Assembly (NCBI GenBank): GCA_015680685.1 | Contig: MNCI01003632.1 | Location: 862 to 64,861 of the forward strand | DNA from: Gnetum montanum | Taxonomy: Eukaryota; Streptophyta; Gnetopsida; Gnetales; Gnetaceae | Length of the DNA stretch: 64,000 nt | Direction of reading: 5' to 3' | In this document: positions 43,863 through 55,051 of the stretch, one piece after another | How positions within the stretch are numbered: position 1 is the first letter of the stretch | Layout of the letters: every line of letters starts with the position of its first letter | Translations under genes and position numbers: made by a program | Notes under the pieces: model-generated | Database searches by the model: none | What the model saw: the letters and a program-made list of their open reading frames with translations, nothing else | What the model was told of the DNA's origin: nothing

Positions 43863-44014
43863 ATGAATAGCTAAAAACCCAGAGAGGAGAGGACTTAGAC
43901 ACAGATGAAATACGACAGCCTTAATATTTAAGATACATATGAATAGCTAAAAACTCAGAGAGGAGAGGACTTAGACACAGATGAAATACGACAGCCTTAA
44001 TATTTAAGATACAT
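43863..44014. repeat. 76-bp tandem duplication
   Basis: Two adjacent copies, 43863-43938 and 43939-44014, starting ATGAATAGCTAAAAAC. They differ at one position (ACCC versus ACTC). The near identity within an otherwise decayed copia element suggests a recent local duplication or an assembly artefact. Confidence 0.95.
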
Positions 44015-44134
44015 GAAGCATTGCATCAAATGGAATGACTACTCAGAACCGCAAGTAACTATTATAACTAAGTACTAACAAATAAAGTAACAAATGTTCA
44101 TTGAATAAAGAAAAATGATAAGACACTGTGATGG

Positions 44135-44232
44135 TGTTGCAACATAACATTCATAATGTACAATACTAAAGTAAAGAAAGTATTAATATAAAACACAACA
44201 AGAAGTTTGTGCAATAAGTAATATATTTAATA
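44135..44232 (-). repeat. 5' LTR of copia element G
   Basis: 98 bp, pairs with 5887-5984. In element orientation it starts TATTAAATATATTACTT (TG changed to TA) and ends GTTATGTTGCAACA. The adjoining primer site is not clear; tRNA-Met similarity is weak. Confidence 0.8.
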
Positions 44233-44796
44233 GATGACAATGATGATATTCTCGCATTCCTTCTTAAGCATCAATTTCTTTATGCTTAAAATAATTTTTT
44301 CTTTTAGGATGTATGAAGGAAGCTCCAAATATGTAGCCCTTTCATCTATCTCATCTAGATTATGGATGATAAATAAGTCATTCCAATCTTTTTTCCATTA
44401 CTTAGATAATGTGCTTTCATTATATGAAAATTTGACCTTTCTTGCATACTAAATGTAATAATATTATGCAGCTATAGAGGTTGAAGATAATGTTTATTTA
44501 ATTTGTTATAGGTTTTACCATGACATTATCTTATTGTATTTATATCCTATTAAAATGTTATTATCAACAATGAGGTATTAACTTAGTGTTAAGGCTCTTA
44601 GTTTGAAAGCTCCAAGTTGTGGTTTTGATTATGGTGATCAATGTTGAGATATAAAGTTCGAATTAGACTATATATCTTGGGGTGTACATACAATTTCATT
44701 GTTTTGGGGTTCTAACACCTCTTACCTCCAAAATCTCATTCTAATTTGCTTCTTTGGTATGGATTATTATAGAAATTATGCTATAAGGTTTCCTTT
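44233..44796. other. unassigned AT-rich DNA
   Basis: Right flank of the copia element. No coding or structural feature was recognised. Its last five bases, CCTTT, are the target duplication of the solo LTR that follows. Confidence 0.4.
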
Positions 44797-45587
44797 TGAT
44801 GGGACATGATATCGCGGCAGCCACGATATCACATACACGATATCGCGTTGTCCCCCGCGATATCGCGGTCCACCGCCAATTCTATAGGTAAGAGGTGGCT
44901 CTCCCTTGTTTCTCATCCTAGGCTTAGACCATAGTGAAACTCTGGCAGTTTGATCCCTCCAGAGATAGAATATTTTCCATGTGCCCGCAGGAGGAGCTCC
45001 AAAGTGAACGGATCTTTATTTGAGCAAATATTGTACTTGAACACATGGTTGTGTATGGCAATAAAGACGAACTTCTTCGATAAAACTTGCATTGCATGGA
45101 ATAGGCTAATTAGGACTTTATTTACTGTTTATTATTTAAATGCTTTATTAGTAATTAAATCTCTCTCAACCCTTCTCTCCTAATTAAGTGCCTCAGTACG
45201 ACCGCTTCGAGCACGTGCGTTACGCTTGGTGATCCCAGCAATGACTAGCGTTTGGTAACCAAGGTTGCATTGGTTCAGGGTGTGAACAGTAAGTGGGAAC
45301 GGATGCTAACGCTAGGTTAATTCAGACTTAGTTAGTTAGTTAAAGTTAGTAATTAGTCTGTTCACCCTTCACCTCTTAGCATAGGAGATAAAACATAAAA
45401 GACTATAAAGATCATGTACCTCAGACTTAGTTAACCATACAACTGTGAAAACTACAAGTAAGTCTGGGAAGATAACGAATAATTAACCTTAAGTGTTCCA
45501 TGAGGCGTGTAGGCACTTAGTCTGCGGAGTTCGACCGGATCGCGCATGTAATGCTTGTATTCGTATGGTTGAGTGNGCCACTCATCA
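44797..45587 (+). mobile_element. solo LTR E (D/C-type)
   Basis: 791 bp, TGATGGGACATG to GCCACTCATCA, flanked by CCTTT on both sides (44792-44796 and 45588-45592). No primer site or coding sequence adjoins it, so an element was reduced to one LTR by recombination between its LTRs. The AATAAAGACGAAC block is at 45061. A single N at 45576 stands for about 14 missing bases of the conserved tail. Confidence 0.95.
44808..44868 (+). promoter_or_regulatory. GATATC array of solo LTR E
   Basis: GATATC at 44808, 44825, 44839 and 44859, spaced 17, 14 and 20 bp. The last lies in a perfect 14-bp palindrome CCGCGATATCGCGG (44855-44868). The downstream TATA box is weakened to CTATAGGTA (44882-44890). Confidence 0.65.
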
Positions 45588-47691
45588 CCTTTAAATCTTT
45601 TAATTAAACATTTAGAATAAAACATGATTATAGCTTTGATAACCCTGAATCCTTTCTTGGTGGCACTATTTAAGAGGTATATTTTGCAAATTGATGTCAT
45701 TATTACAATTCTTTATATTCTTTTGTTATTTTTGAACCTCCTTTATTAATTGCCTACTTTTTAAATTTATTACTTCTATTTTAATATGTAAATATATATG
45801 TAACATCTTTTAACAAACATCTATTACTTCTACTTATCATTTAAGCATTTTTCATAACAAAATTGATGAAAAAATAGGAAAATCTTTATCTCTAAAATCA
45901 TTCATGTACAAAGACATTATGACAATGTGTTAGCCTTGTGGTATGGGTCTTGGCTTGGTAACCCTAGGTCATAAGTTCTATCCTACTAGGTAGCATTGAG
46001 TTACAAACTTTTATAAATCTTGCAGTGTACCTAATTTTCACTTATTCGGGTTCCAACATCTACTCAAGTACGAAGACATCTTAAAATTATCAATTTAAAG
46101 TCATGCATTCCTTTTTTAGTTAGCTAGCCCATTAAATTTTTTGTAACTAAGTCACAAAGTCTTGTAAAAATTCTAAATTTAAATTTTTTAATGAATAAGA
46201 AGGTCAAAGATTACTCTAATTTATTTTATTAAATTAAAATATGTACATGGGTAGACATGATGAAGCTAAGCCTAAAAACATAATCTAACTCATTATTTAT
46301 GCCCAATCCATATAGTACAAATGAAACGATACTACTTTAGAGAAGTGCCACTCAACACCATCCTAGAGTTCAAAAGTAGCGAAGTGTTCAAAAGTAGACC
46401 CAATATGAACTACACATCAATGATCACAATGTTAAAGATTTGATGTATTTTATCAATCTTAACATGTTTAAAAGGGTCTATATTTTGTAAGAACGTCTAT
46501 GTTCATGGTTCATCGTCATGGTATTAGTTATTGTTAATTAAAGTTTGTTATTACTAGTTCCACTATTTACAACTTTTAATTAATGTCTATCCATTTTATT
46601 GACATTACTATTTCTCCTAACTTATATATGTGCTGATTCTGGTTCATTCATTTACAGAAAATAAATAACAATAGATAACTAAGATATATTATATAATTTT
46701 ATTTGTCTCTGTTCATACTTTTAATTGTTTAGGTATAATATATGTCATTAACACCATGGTTATTATGGCATTTATAGTGTGTTGCAATTTCAATTTGTTC
46801 TTTAATGATAGTATTCATCAAAGTGTCTTTGGTTTCCTAGGACGTAGTGATATAAGTATCGCAAAACTTAACACACAACACCTACGGGTACAACATAAGT
46901 GTATACAACACATTAGTCCATAGGATAGGAACATACTAAATATGCCTAAAGTAAGCATATAAGCAATAGGACTAATGAGACATACATATATGAATGACCA
47001 TAACTAGTACAAGTAATTGTTGGCACATTTAGCCATTTCATGGAACAGTATGGCTCTGAGATTAGAGATGGTTCGAAGCTTCTTGTCATGCATGAAGCAT
47101 TTGGAGGATGGAAACTTGAGTCTGGTGTTCTAAGATATGATTTTCTAGCAACAAGGGCTATATTTGGTAGACGCTAATAAGAAATAAAGATTTTTAAGAC
47201 ATTGGCATAAATCAGGTTTATTTATTTTATAATCAGTGCATCCAAAGTTGTGTGAGGATGCCACGAGGTAGAGTAAAATCCGTGATGCTCAGTACCCTGG
47301 ATACAGGATGAAAAAGATGGTTGTTGGTATGAGGGTTATTGGCATCTGTGTTTGAAAATGTTGTCAGCTGCCAAGCTAAGGCATTTATCAACGATCCTAG
47401 GTTCCAAATTTAAAAATGTTTTCATATATTATTTCATTAAAAACCCAAGAAAATCCTCCATGTGGAACATTGTTTAAATGGATTGAAAGCACGAAGGACG
47501 AGGCAACCTAAGCCATTCCTTAAAATCATAGACGCCATTGCTCGAGATAGAGTTTAGCATGGATTAAAACACTTGTGCCATTGCCATGGGAGCAGGGAGC
47601 GCCTGGGGATTCTCTGCTATTTGTTCCGCTTGGGGATTCTCTACTATTTGTTCTTCACGTTGCTGGCTCATGCTGCAAACTCAGCACATAC
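45588..47691. other. unassigned AT-rich DNA
   Basis: No coding similarity was found. A stretch near 46890-46940 with CATAAGTGTATACAACACATTAGTC resembles 62645-62680, so both may belong to one old repeat family. Just before the Dof-like region there is a short tandem copy of GGGGATTCTCT.CTATTTGTTC (about 47611 and 47632). Confidence 0.4.
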
Positions 47692-48290
47692 ATGGTGGCG
47701 TAGCAGGTGAGTAAGACGTCGCGGACGCCGAGCGATACCCCCAAAAACAAGCAGTGCTGGAATGATCCCTCCTTCAAGTTGTTTGGAAAAACCATTCCAA
47801 TGAACAACAACAAAAATTCTTCATCTTTTGCTGCTGCTGCCGTCGCCGAAGATGCCAATGATGACAGCGGCAGCTCCGACCTCACCAACGGCAACGTCAA
47901 TCCTACACCCACTTCGGAAGTACCGTCGAAAAAGCTGAGCAAAGTTTTGGCATGCCCATGCTGCGATAGCACCGACACCAAGTTCTGCTACTACAACAAA
48001 TCTAGCTTCCCTAGCCTTGCCGTTCCCGATGACAAACAGCGAATCCATGAACTCAAATAGGAGATCGAGAAGGACGCCAAAATTGGCGATGATCATGGTA
48101 AGAATGATGAAAAGGACAGGGTTTTAAGAATTTTAGATGGCAGCGGCAGGAGCAGCAGCAACAGCAGGACCAAGCGTAGGCAGCCGGTGGTTAGGGTTTG
48201 TAGGGTTTCAAGTCAAAATCAAAATCCAAATAACAACAACGACATCAACAACAGCAAAAAGGTAGAGCCTCAAACCATGGAGCCGTAGCA
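47692..48290 (+). pseudogene. fragment of a cycling-Dof-factor-like transcription factor gene
   Basis: The frame contains DPSFKLFGKTIPM, like the N-terminal motif of CDF-type Dof proteins, and ACPCCDSTDTKFCYYN, like the first half of the Dof zinc finger (CPRC.S..TKFCYYNN). The rest of the finger (HFC..C.RYW) is absent; after CYYN the sequence is unrelated. Stops (TAG) at 47701 and 48058. Codon use is more GC-rich than the surroundings. Dof proteins bind AAAG-type DNA sites; this fragment could not. It is probably a captured or retroposed gene piece. Confidence 0.72.
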
Positions 48291-48899
48291 CAAGAGAATT
48301 GCAGTGTGGTGTTCACGTTTCACGCCCATTTCAATCGCAAATCCATAATGTTGTTTCTTCGTCTGCTAGTACCTCGCATCAATCAACAAATGAGGAGTTT
48401 TGGACTCTGGTTTCGTAAATTATTGAGTTGGTGGTGGAGAAAGGGTGCACTTTTAACCCATCTCTAAAAACCTTGCTCACAGAATGATAACTACCCACGT
48501 TGAGAGGATTTTGGGCATGTTGAAGGATCCACAAAATGCCCTAGAATTTTTTACATTTTATGAAGGGAATCCCTTGTTTCAAACCCTGCATAGCATGTCA
48601 TGGGATTCTTATGATGAGGCTTTTGGAAGGTAAGGATTATGTTCCAGGCGAAGATTATTAGGATTTCAATTAAATCTTGTGCTAATGCTGCAAAGATGGA
48701 GATGATCATAGAGTTACTGGAAAGATTGCAAAATGCTCAGAAAAAGATGTAACGTCATTTGGCACATGGCCAGACAGAGATGGTGCAGACCGGGGAAGCA
48801 TTTAATATTTTTAACGGCATTTTAACCAAGTATGAAGATCATACGTGGTCTGGAATATGGATTAATTTCATCAAGTTAGGGGCCAAAGATATGACTCCC
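48291..48899 (+). other. possible second host-gene fragment
   Basis: A segment at about 48480-48640 can be read as VERILGMLKDPQNALEFF and TLHSMSWDSYDEAFGR, which loosely resembles the N-terminal region of PPR proteins. Frames change and stops occur, so this is a weak lead. The rest has no similarity I recognise. An (AT)n microsatellite lies at about 48921-48939, just beyond. Confidence 0.25.
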
Positions 48900-49549
48900 C
48901 AATAGATCCTAATAAATCTATAATATATATATATATATAACAAGTGACTTTTGTATTTTTATAATGATAATAACTTCTTATAGAAGTCATAACCTCCTAT
49001 GATAGTTATAACTAATTTTCTAAATGTTTGTAACCACTACAAAAGACACTTGTCACCCTCAGCTTTTTTGTCTCCACAATGGCCACTTGTCAACTAAATG
49101 GGACACGTGTCAATTACAACCTTTTTCTCTCCATGGTGAACACTTGGCAACTGAATGAAGACACTTGGCAACTGAGTGAAGACACTTGGCAATTGAATAG
49201 GACACTTGTCCATTGTAGCTTTTTTATCTCTATGGTGGTTAAACCACCCAAGATATTTTGTAACTACCCTACCTACCTTTGAACCCTATAAAAAGGCTTT
49301 AGGGGTCAAGGAGGAAGGATCAACATATCACATTGGGTCTTACACATCACACTTGGGATCTTGGAACATTTGTAAAGACGATTGCTTGTAAGATGGCTTG
49401 CTAAAGGAAAGATTTCAGCCTCTTTGTCATAGTCCTGTGAGTTATGTTTTATTTTTGTTTTGTTTAAATTGTTTAGCTAGTGGTTTAGATAGTATCATCC
49501 TTGGCAAGTAATTTTGGGATTTTTAGATTGCTCTTATTGTTCTTGTTGC
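48900..49549 (+). repeat. H-family LTR K, ending in an assembly gap
   Basis: Related to the LTR of element H: GAAGTCATAACCTCCTATGATAG, the TATA box CTATAAAAAGGC (about 49289), GATTGCTTGTAAGATGGCTTGC (49380), GTCCTGTGAGTTATG and GCTAGTGGTTTAG match in order. The left border is uncertain; the right end is in the gap. Confidence 0.7.
49141..49203 (+). repeat. 21-bp tandem repeat in LTR K
   Basis: Three copies of CACTTGGCAACTGAATGAAGA (49141, 49162, 49183) with few changes, and a related unit near 49084. Located about 85 bp upstream of the TATA box. Confidence 0.9.
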
Positions 49550-50263
49550 NNNNNNNNNNNNNNNNNNNNNNNNNNNNNNNNNNNNNNNNNNNNNNNNNNN
49601 NNNNNNNNNNNNNNNNNNNNNNNNNNNNNNNNNNNNNNNNNNNNNNNNNNNNNNNNNNNNNNNNNNNNNNNNNNNNNNNNNNNNNNNNNNNNNNNNNNNN
49701 NNNNNNNNNNNNNNNNNNNNNNNNNNNNNNNNNNNNNNNNNNNNNNNNNNNNNNNNNNNNNNNNNNNNNNNNNNNNNNNNNNNNNNNNNNNNNNNNNNNN
49801 NNNNNNNNNNNNNNNNNNNNNNNNNNNNNNNNNNNNNNNNNNNNNNNNNNNNNNNNNNNNNNNNNNNNNNNNNNNNNNNNNNNNNNNNNNNNNNNNNNNN
49901 NNNNNNNNNNNNNNNNNNNNNNNNNNNNNNNNNNNNNNNNNNNNNNNNNNNNNNNNNNNNNNNNNNNNNNNNNNNNNNNNNNNNNNNNNNNNNNNNNNNN
50001 NNNNNNNNNNNNNNNNNNNNNNNNNNNNNNNNNNNNNNNNNNNNNNNNNNNNNNNNNNNNNNNNNNNNNNNNNNNNNNNNNNNNNNNNNNNNNNNNNNNN
50101 NNNNNNNNNNNNNNNNNNNNNNNNNNNNNNNNNNNNNNNNNNNNNNNNNNNNNNNNNNNNNNNNNNNNNNNNNNNNNNNNNNNNNNNNNNNNNNNNNNNN
50201 NNNNNNNNNNNNNNNNNNNNNNNNNNNNNNNNNNNNNNNNNNNNNNNNNNNNNNNNNNNNNNN
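49550..50263. other. assembly gap, 714 N
   Basis: Unknown sequence. All open frames spanning it are artefacts. Confidence 1.
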
Positions 50264-51479
50264 TCACATAGAGATATCATTCCCTTAAAAGATTTAAGAA
50301 ACATTTCTACTCTAATGCATCTAGCCCTAAACCTTGCTTTGTAGAGAGAGGCAATGATCCAAGCATCAGAGCCAAAGCTCCATTGCAAGCTTACAGTTTT
50401 TTTTTTTGATGTTGCACATAAAGAATTAGGGCCATATAACTCTTTAGTGTGATGGTTGAGATAACATGGAATTTTTAAGGATCTCTATAATCATCTTGGC
50501 CCTTATTCCAGAAGGGAAGCAGTCATTGGACCACCAACAAGGCATACTCCACACTTTCCCCTACTTGAAATAAGTGACATCCGAAGAGTTTTAGTCTTTG
50601 CTCATGCACTTTTTCAAACATGGAGAACAAAGTAAATTTCAAGGATATTAAAAAACTGGAAGTTCATTTGACAATTATAGATAAGAAGGTTCAATAGTTA
50701 TGGTAATCAACTGTACAATGCAAATGTCGAACTCAACTTGATATCTAATTAAGGTTTATTGATGCTTGTACAACCCAATTCTAGGAATAGAAAGCTTACT
50801 CTTTTTGCATGCAAACTATACCAAACTTTCAACCTAGAGTAAGGCTCACTTGAAATATAAATCATTGCACTACACATTATAGTAATAAAAGTATGGAGAA
50901 ATTTGGAGGTACTTATTCCTCCATCCCTAAACTTATGCTCCCAAGTTTGAGTTAGGATCCCCAAAATTATGCTTTCTACTCGAAGTCATAGTTAATAACA
51001 TGTACTCATTACTTTGAGTCATGATATAAATTTATGCTTCTTACTTAAAGATGCAATTAAGTACATATGCCCTTACTTCAAGTCACTTTACCAATTTGCT
51101 CCTCCCACACATTGAAGTGTGCATGATTTTTATTAATAAAAGAGGAATCAATCCAACAAGGCAGTGGTAGTATCATGTTTTTCATGTTCCATGTTCCACT
51201 CTCCTAGGCATACACTACATTGTTTAGACATCAAGTCCTCTACGTCCCATTGTGGTGGTTCGACCCTTATGTACCTACTGCATGGAATCCAAAAGTCTCA
51301 TCTCTTTCTCTTAATCATCCCTAATGAAAATCATCCGTAAAACTTTAGGTTCAAATTCAGTTGCATTCAACCTACAATTTTCATGCTGACAATTTCCACT
51401 ATCTCTAAATTAAGAATTTCAAGTACATTCTTGGATGTAATGTTCTCCACCATAAACATAGTACTCTAAGCCTCCACAC
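50264..51479 (-). other. unassigned DNA, part of older element I
   Basis: No firm coding similarity. The segment at about 50485-50560 (GGCCCTTATTCCAGAAGGGAAG, then TTGGACCACCAACAAGGCATACTC) recurs at about 62912-62972. The two sit on either side of element C, so they may be terminal repeats of element I. Confidence 0.45.
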
Positions 51480-52559
51480 CTTAAAGGATATTGAGAAAAT
51501 CCTCCAAAACATAATCTTTTATTCCAAGACTCATTGTGCTCTTGTAGAGCTTGACATTTTGTATAACCCAAGTAAGAGGATTGATTACTTCATGTAGGGA
51601 TAGCACATGGACTCTTAAATAAACCAAAATTATTTTTTTTATCCTCTTTCCAATGCTTATTACTCTCTTGCCTACTCTCATATGATTGTTCCACCACACC
51701 CATATCTTTCTTCCATGCCTTGTAATCCACTGAATTATGAACAACTTGTATTCCCTTCTTGAATCCTATGATCTTTCAAGTTTTGAGCTCATGTTAAATC
51801 TAGTATGTAAGGCCATTGATGAAAAATTTGTATTTGTTAATCTTATCAATATTCGGGATTTATATGATCAAATCTTGATACTTCCAAGTATGTTCTACTA
51901 GCTACCCAATGTGTTAAATCTCTTTTAACTTTTTCCAAGATTTTTCAATGGAAGTGCCAAAATGAAAGTTTTCAATCAATGCCTTTTGAATTGGTCCCAT
52001 GTTCTTATGGGACTTTCTATACCAATTCTTTCTTCTTGAAAAATCTAGAGTCAACAAGTTTTTGTAATTCCACCTAAGAATTGGCAATGACATAAGTTTC
52101 TTTTTTCTAAGTACCTTCACACATTTTTAAGAACTTCTCATATGCATGGAAAAACATCAATAATTGTATTGTCTCTATTACTCTAATAAAGTTTTGGTCC
52201 CTTGCTTAAAACTTGAAAACCAACCAGCTCAGTCCTAGTGCCAATGCCCTTTCTTACATGTCCAATTGATTTTTAAAACCCTCAATCTTATTTTGTTCAC
52301 TTTCGACCAATGGTTAATACATTTCTACCAATGATCTCATCTCCTATCCTCTGTCTTAAAGCTTTTAGATAGTAGTCTAAAGATCATCAATGACATCATT
52401 AAGATAGTCCACCTAATTTCTTAGCACAATGTTTTAGGTAAAAGCAAGTTTTTGTTTGGTGTTAGAGCCCACCTCCAGTAGGAAATGATCAATCAACTCT
52501 TGGACTATTTGATCCATTTATATTATGGGTAGATGACACATGATTATGTTATCTACTTA
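51480..52559 (-). pseudogene. gag-like coding remnant of element I
   Basis: The minus strand reads MDQIVQELIDHFLLEVGSNT near 52520, then a Leu/Glu/Lys-rich coiled-coil-like stretch, then SWKKLKEI (51920) and INKYKFFINGLTY (about 51830), similar to the F..GL motif near the end of plant gypsy gag domains. Many stops. The N-terminal portion lies beyond element C at 62491-62256. Family assignment is tentative. Confidence 0.4.
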
Positions 52560-53293
52560 TGATGAGTGGTGAAGTACCCCTACACTCAACCATACGAATA
52601 CGAGCATCTCACGCATGATTTGGTCAAACTCCAAGGACTAAGTGCTTACATGCCTTAATGGAACACTTAAGGTTAATCAATCGTTGTCCTCCGAAACTTA
52701 CATGTATTGTCACGGCTGTATGGTTAAGTACGTTTGAGGTATGTGATTTTTATAACTTTTATCTTTTTAACTATTCACTAACTAAGTTCTAAGTATCCTA
52801 GCATCAGTATCCATTCCCACTTGTCGCACACACCTTGAACCAGTGCAATGCTACCGGGATTACCAAACGCTACTCGTTACTGGGTTACCAAGCGTTACAC
52901 ACATGCTCAAAGCGGTCGTACTGAATGCACTTAACTAGGAGAGTCAAGGGTTGAGAGAGATTAATTATCTAGGAAAGCATTGAAACATTTAACAATAATT
53001 AAATCCTATTTAGCTTAGTCCATATGTTGCAAGGTTTATCAGAAAGTTCATCTTTATTGCCATACACAAATGTGTGCTCAGGTACAATTTGCTTGAATAA
53101 AGATATGTTCACTTTGAGACTCCTACCACACGCACATGAAAATTATTCTAACTTTGGAATGGTAAAACTGCTATACTTTGGCTAAGGGACTAACTCTAGA
53201 TGAGTGAACAAGGGAAAACTGCCTCTTATTTATAGCAATTGCGACAGGCCGCGATATTGCGTATGCGATATCGTGGGGGTGGACGCGATATCG
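52560..53293 (-). repeat. 3' LTR of element C, incomplete
   Basis: Matches 61447-62255 up to the third GATATC of the array (53286-53291), then runs into an N at 53294. About 25 bp of the LTR start are missing. Confidence 0.92.
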
Positions 53294-53294
53294 N
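53294..53294. other. single N hiding a longer missing segment
   Basis: Left of it is LTR; right of it is spacer homologous to A at about 31370-31410. By comparison with A, roughly 150 bp (end of spacer, polypurine tract, LTR start) are absent here. Confidence 0.8.
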
Positions 53295-55051
53295 ATGTGA
53301 ATGGATCATCATTACAACACATGACAAAATTAGTGTTCATGACAATAAGAGTGAACACTATACACATTTGACATCCAGCCTTATTTGGCAGCTAAGAGAG
53401 AAGAGAGAAGAGAGAGAGAAAAGAAGAAGTTTGTTGTTGCCGATGCCAAGATCATGCTTTTCATTGTCCATCCATAAGTGTGCCATCACTCTTGTTCCTT
53501 GCATAACTTTTCAATCCATTTTAAGTGTTTCCTCCAGATCCAATCCATTGGTGTATGATTGCCATCTGCACTCACAACACAGTCTTATATCAGCAAGGGT
53601 AAATGAATCATAATGCAGTTGATAGCTTGCCTCAGTGTAAGGTCCATTGGCTGAGTTGTGATATGGCTAATGTGGATATGGAGATATAATACTGGTGACT
53701 ACCCGAGGTGTAGGGGTTAAGAGAAAATCAAAAAAATTGGATCAGGATCCCCATGACTAAGAGCGAACCTCCGATAGCGAAAGAATGGAAAAAGATAAGG
53801 AATAAGAACAATGGAGAAAAATAAACAATGGCAATGCCGATAAAATGGATGTCAGGGATGGAAATGAACAAAATAAAAGTTGATTGCGAAAATGTTTAAG
53901 GGATAAAAATTAACAGATGCACCAAATAGGAATGCCAGTGGGTCTTCCCCAAAGCAGGCTCATGCCCTTAATGCCCTGACAATCCTGCATTCAAAGAGTC
54001 TGTAGGCTCTCGGAATGCCATTTGGAAACAAGAGTTAAAGTCTTAACCACAAGAGTTTACCAAAAAGAAAACAATGCATGAACCAAAATATGGACTATTG
54101 ATACAACTGACAATGAGGTGAGAAATGGAGAATGAAGGGTGGAAAGAAGAGAATGGAATGGAGTCTCAAGAACAAGGTGGTGTACAACCCCTTGTGTATT
54201 AATGGTTAATGTTACTTAGTAGATCTCATTACAAATCCAGCCTCAAACAATCCACATCCAATGACTTCACATTAATACAATTGGCCAATCCATCCACTTG
54301 AAGTAATAAGAATGCCTCCACCAAGAGTCACCACCATTCTGATGAAATGAAGAGGAGATAGTAGGAAGCGAGAAAGCGCCTTAGTTAGAGGGAACATGTT
54401 TGTTTAGTTCCATAACCAGTTCTTGTAGCCCAGATGATTATTTTGTCTCACTGTGTGTGTGTTTTTTTTTTTTTTTTTGCATGAGAACCACACCATGCAA
54501 AGAGTTATTATTTTTATTGGCTTAGCTTCCCGATAATGGAGCAATTGTTAGAATGATAGGGAAAACTCAAGAAGAAAAACATCTAAACACCCAAGAAGAT
54601 GGATAGCACAAATGAATCAAGTTCCCTTGAAGTCACACCCTTTTCAACCTTTGAGTCTTTCCTTAGTTTGAGAAATGTCCAGTCATCGATTCGTTGATAG
54701 TTCTTATTGTTTAAGGAAGGGGACTGTATAGTTCCAAGCTAGGAGATACCATAGAAATTCATGGATGCATGGATGACATGGATTCATTGCCTGTTATATC
54801 AAAAGAACCATACCTTAGTATCAACATTATAACTCAAAGGTAAAAACCAAACATCAACAATCAATGGAATACAGTTCATACCATCATTAGAAGCACTTAT
54901 TAGATGACGAATCAAACAAAATGAATAAACACACAAAGAAATGAAAGAGTATAAATGATGTTGCAAAATGAAAACAAGAAAAGTTAAAGGAATTTGTAAA
55001 ACAAAAATGTGTAAAACAAAAACTCAAAAAGGAACTGAGGGCCTCAAATGA
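53295..55051 (-). other. noncoding spacer of element C (integrase to 3' LTR)
   Basis: Shares conserved blocks with the spacers of A and B: TTTGCATGGTGTGGTTCTCAT (minus strand, near 54480-54505) next to an A-tract, CTCTAACTAAGGC (54380), the string opposite GTGGGTCTTCCCCAAAG (53939), and TTGTCATGAACA near 53335. A further polypurine-like string, TTAGTCATGGGGAT (minus strand), lies at 53747-53760. No coding region. Confidence 0.72.

Larger units (their letters stand above)
5887..44232 (-). mobile_element. Ty1/copia element G, host of two nested insertions
   Basis: Bounded by two 98-bp LTRs in the same orientation (5887-5984 and 44135-44232). Reading the minus strand from the right: gag (about 43860-43060), protease and integrase (about 42990-41351), [insertion of A], RT start (22664-22500), [insertion of F], RT core (9516-8880), RNase H (about 8700-8464), then about 2.5 kb with a segmental duplication, then the 3' LTR. 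The order gag-PR-INT-RT-RH is diagnostic of copia. Without the insertions its length is about 6.7 kb. No clean 5-bp target duplication was found (AAGTA on the left, GATGA on the right), so it is old. Confidence 0.85.

Noticed and set aside
44808-44868. GATATC arrays considered as a CRISPR-like or satellite array
   Set aside because: Units are short, irregularly spaced and confined to LTR promoters; no spacers of uniform size and the host is a plant.
49485-50388. Long open frames of 256-284 codons around 49.5-50.4 kb
   Set aside because: They consist almost wholly of N and are artefacts of the gap. The same holds for frames across 24243-24502 and 37105-37238.
54463-54480. Poly-T run as a possible SINE or LINE tail
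   Set aside because: It lies inside the conserved spacer of element C, where A has a shorter A-rich tract at the same place; no LINE coding sequence or target duplication adjoins.
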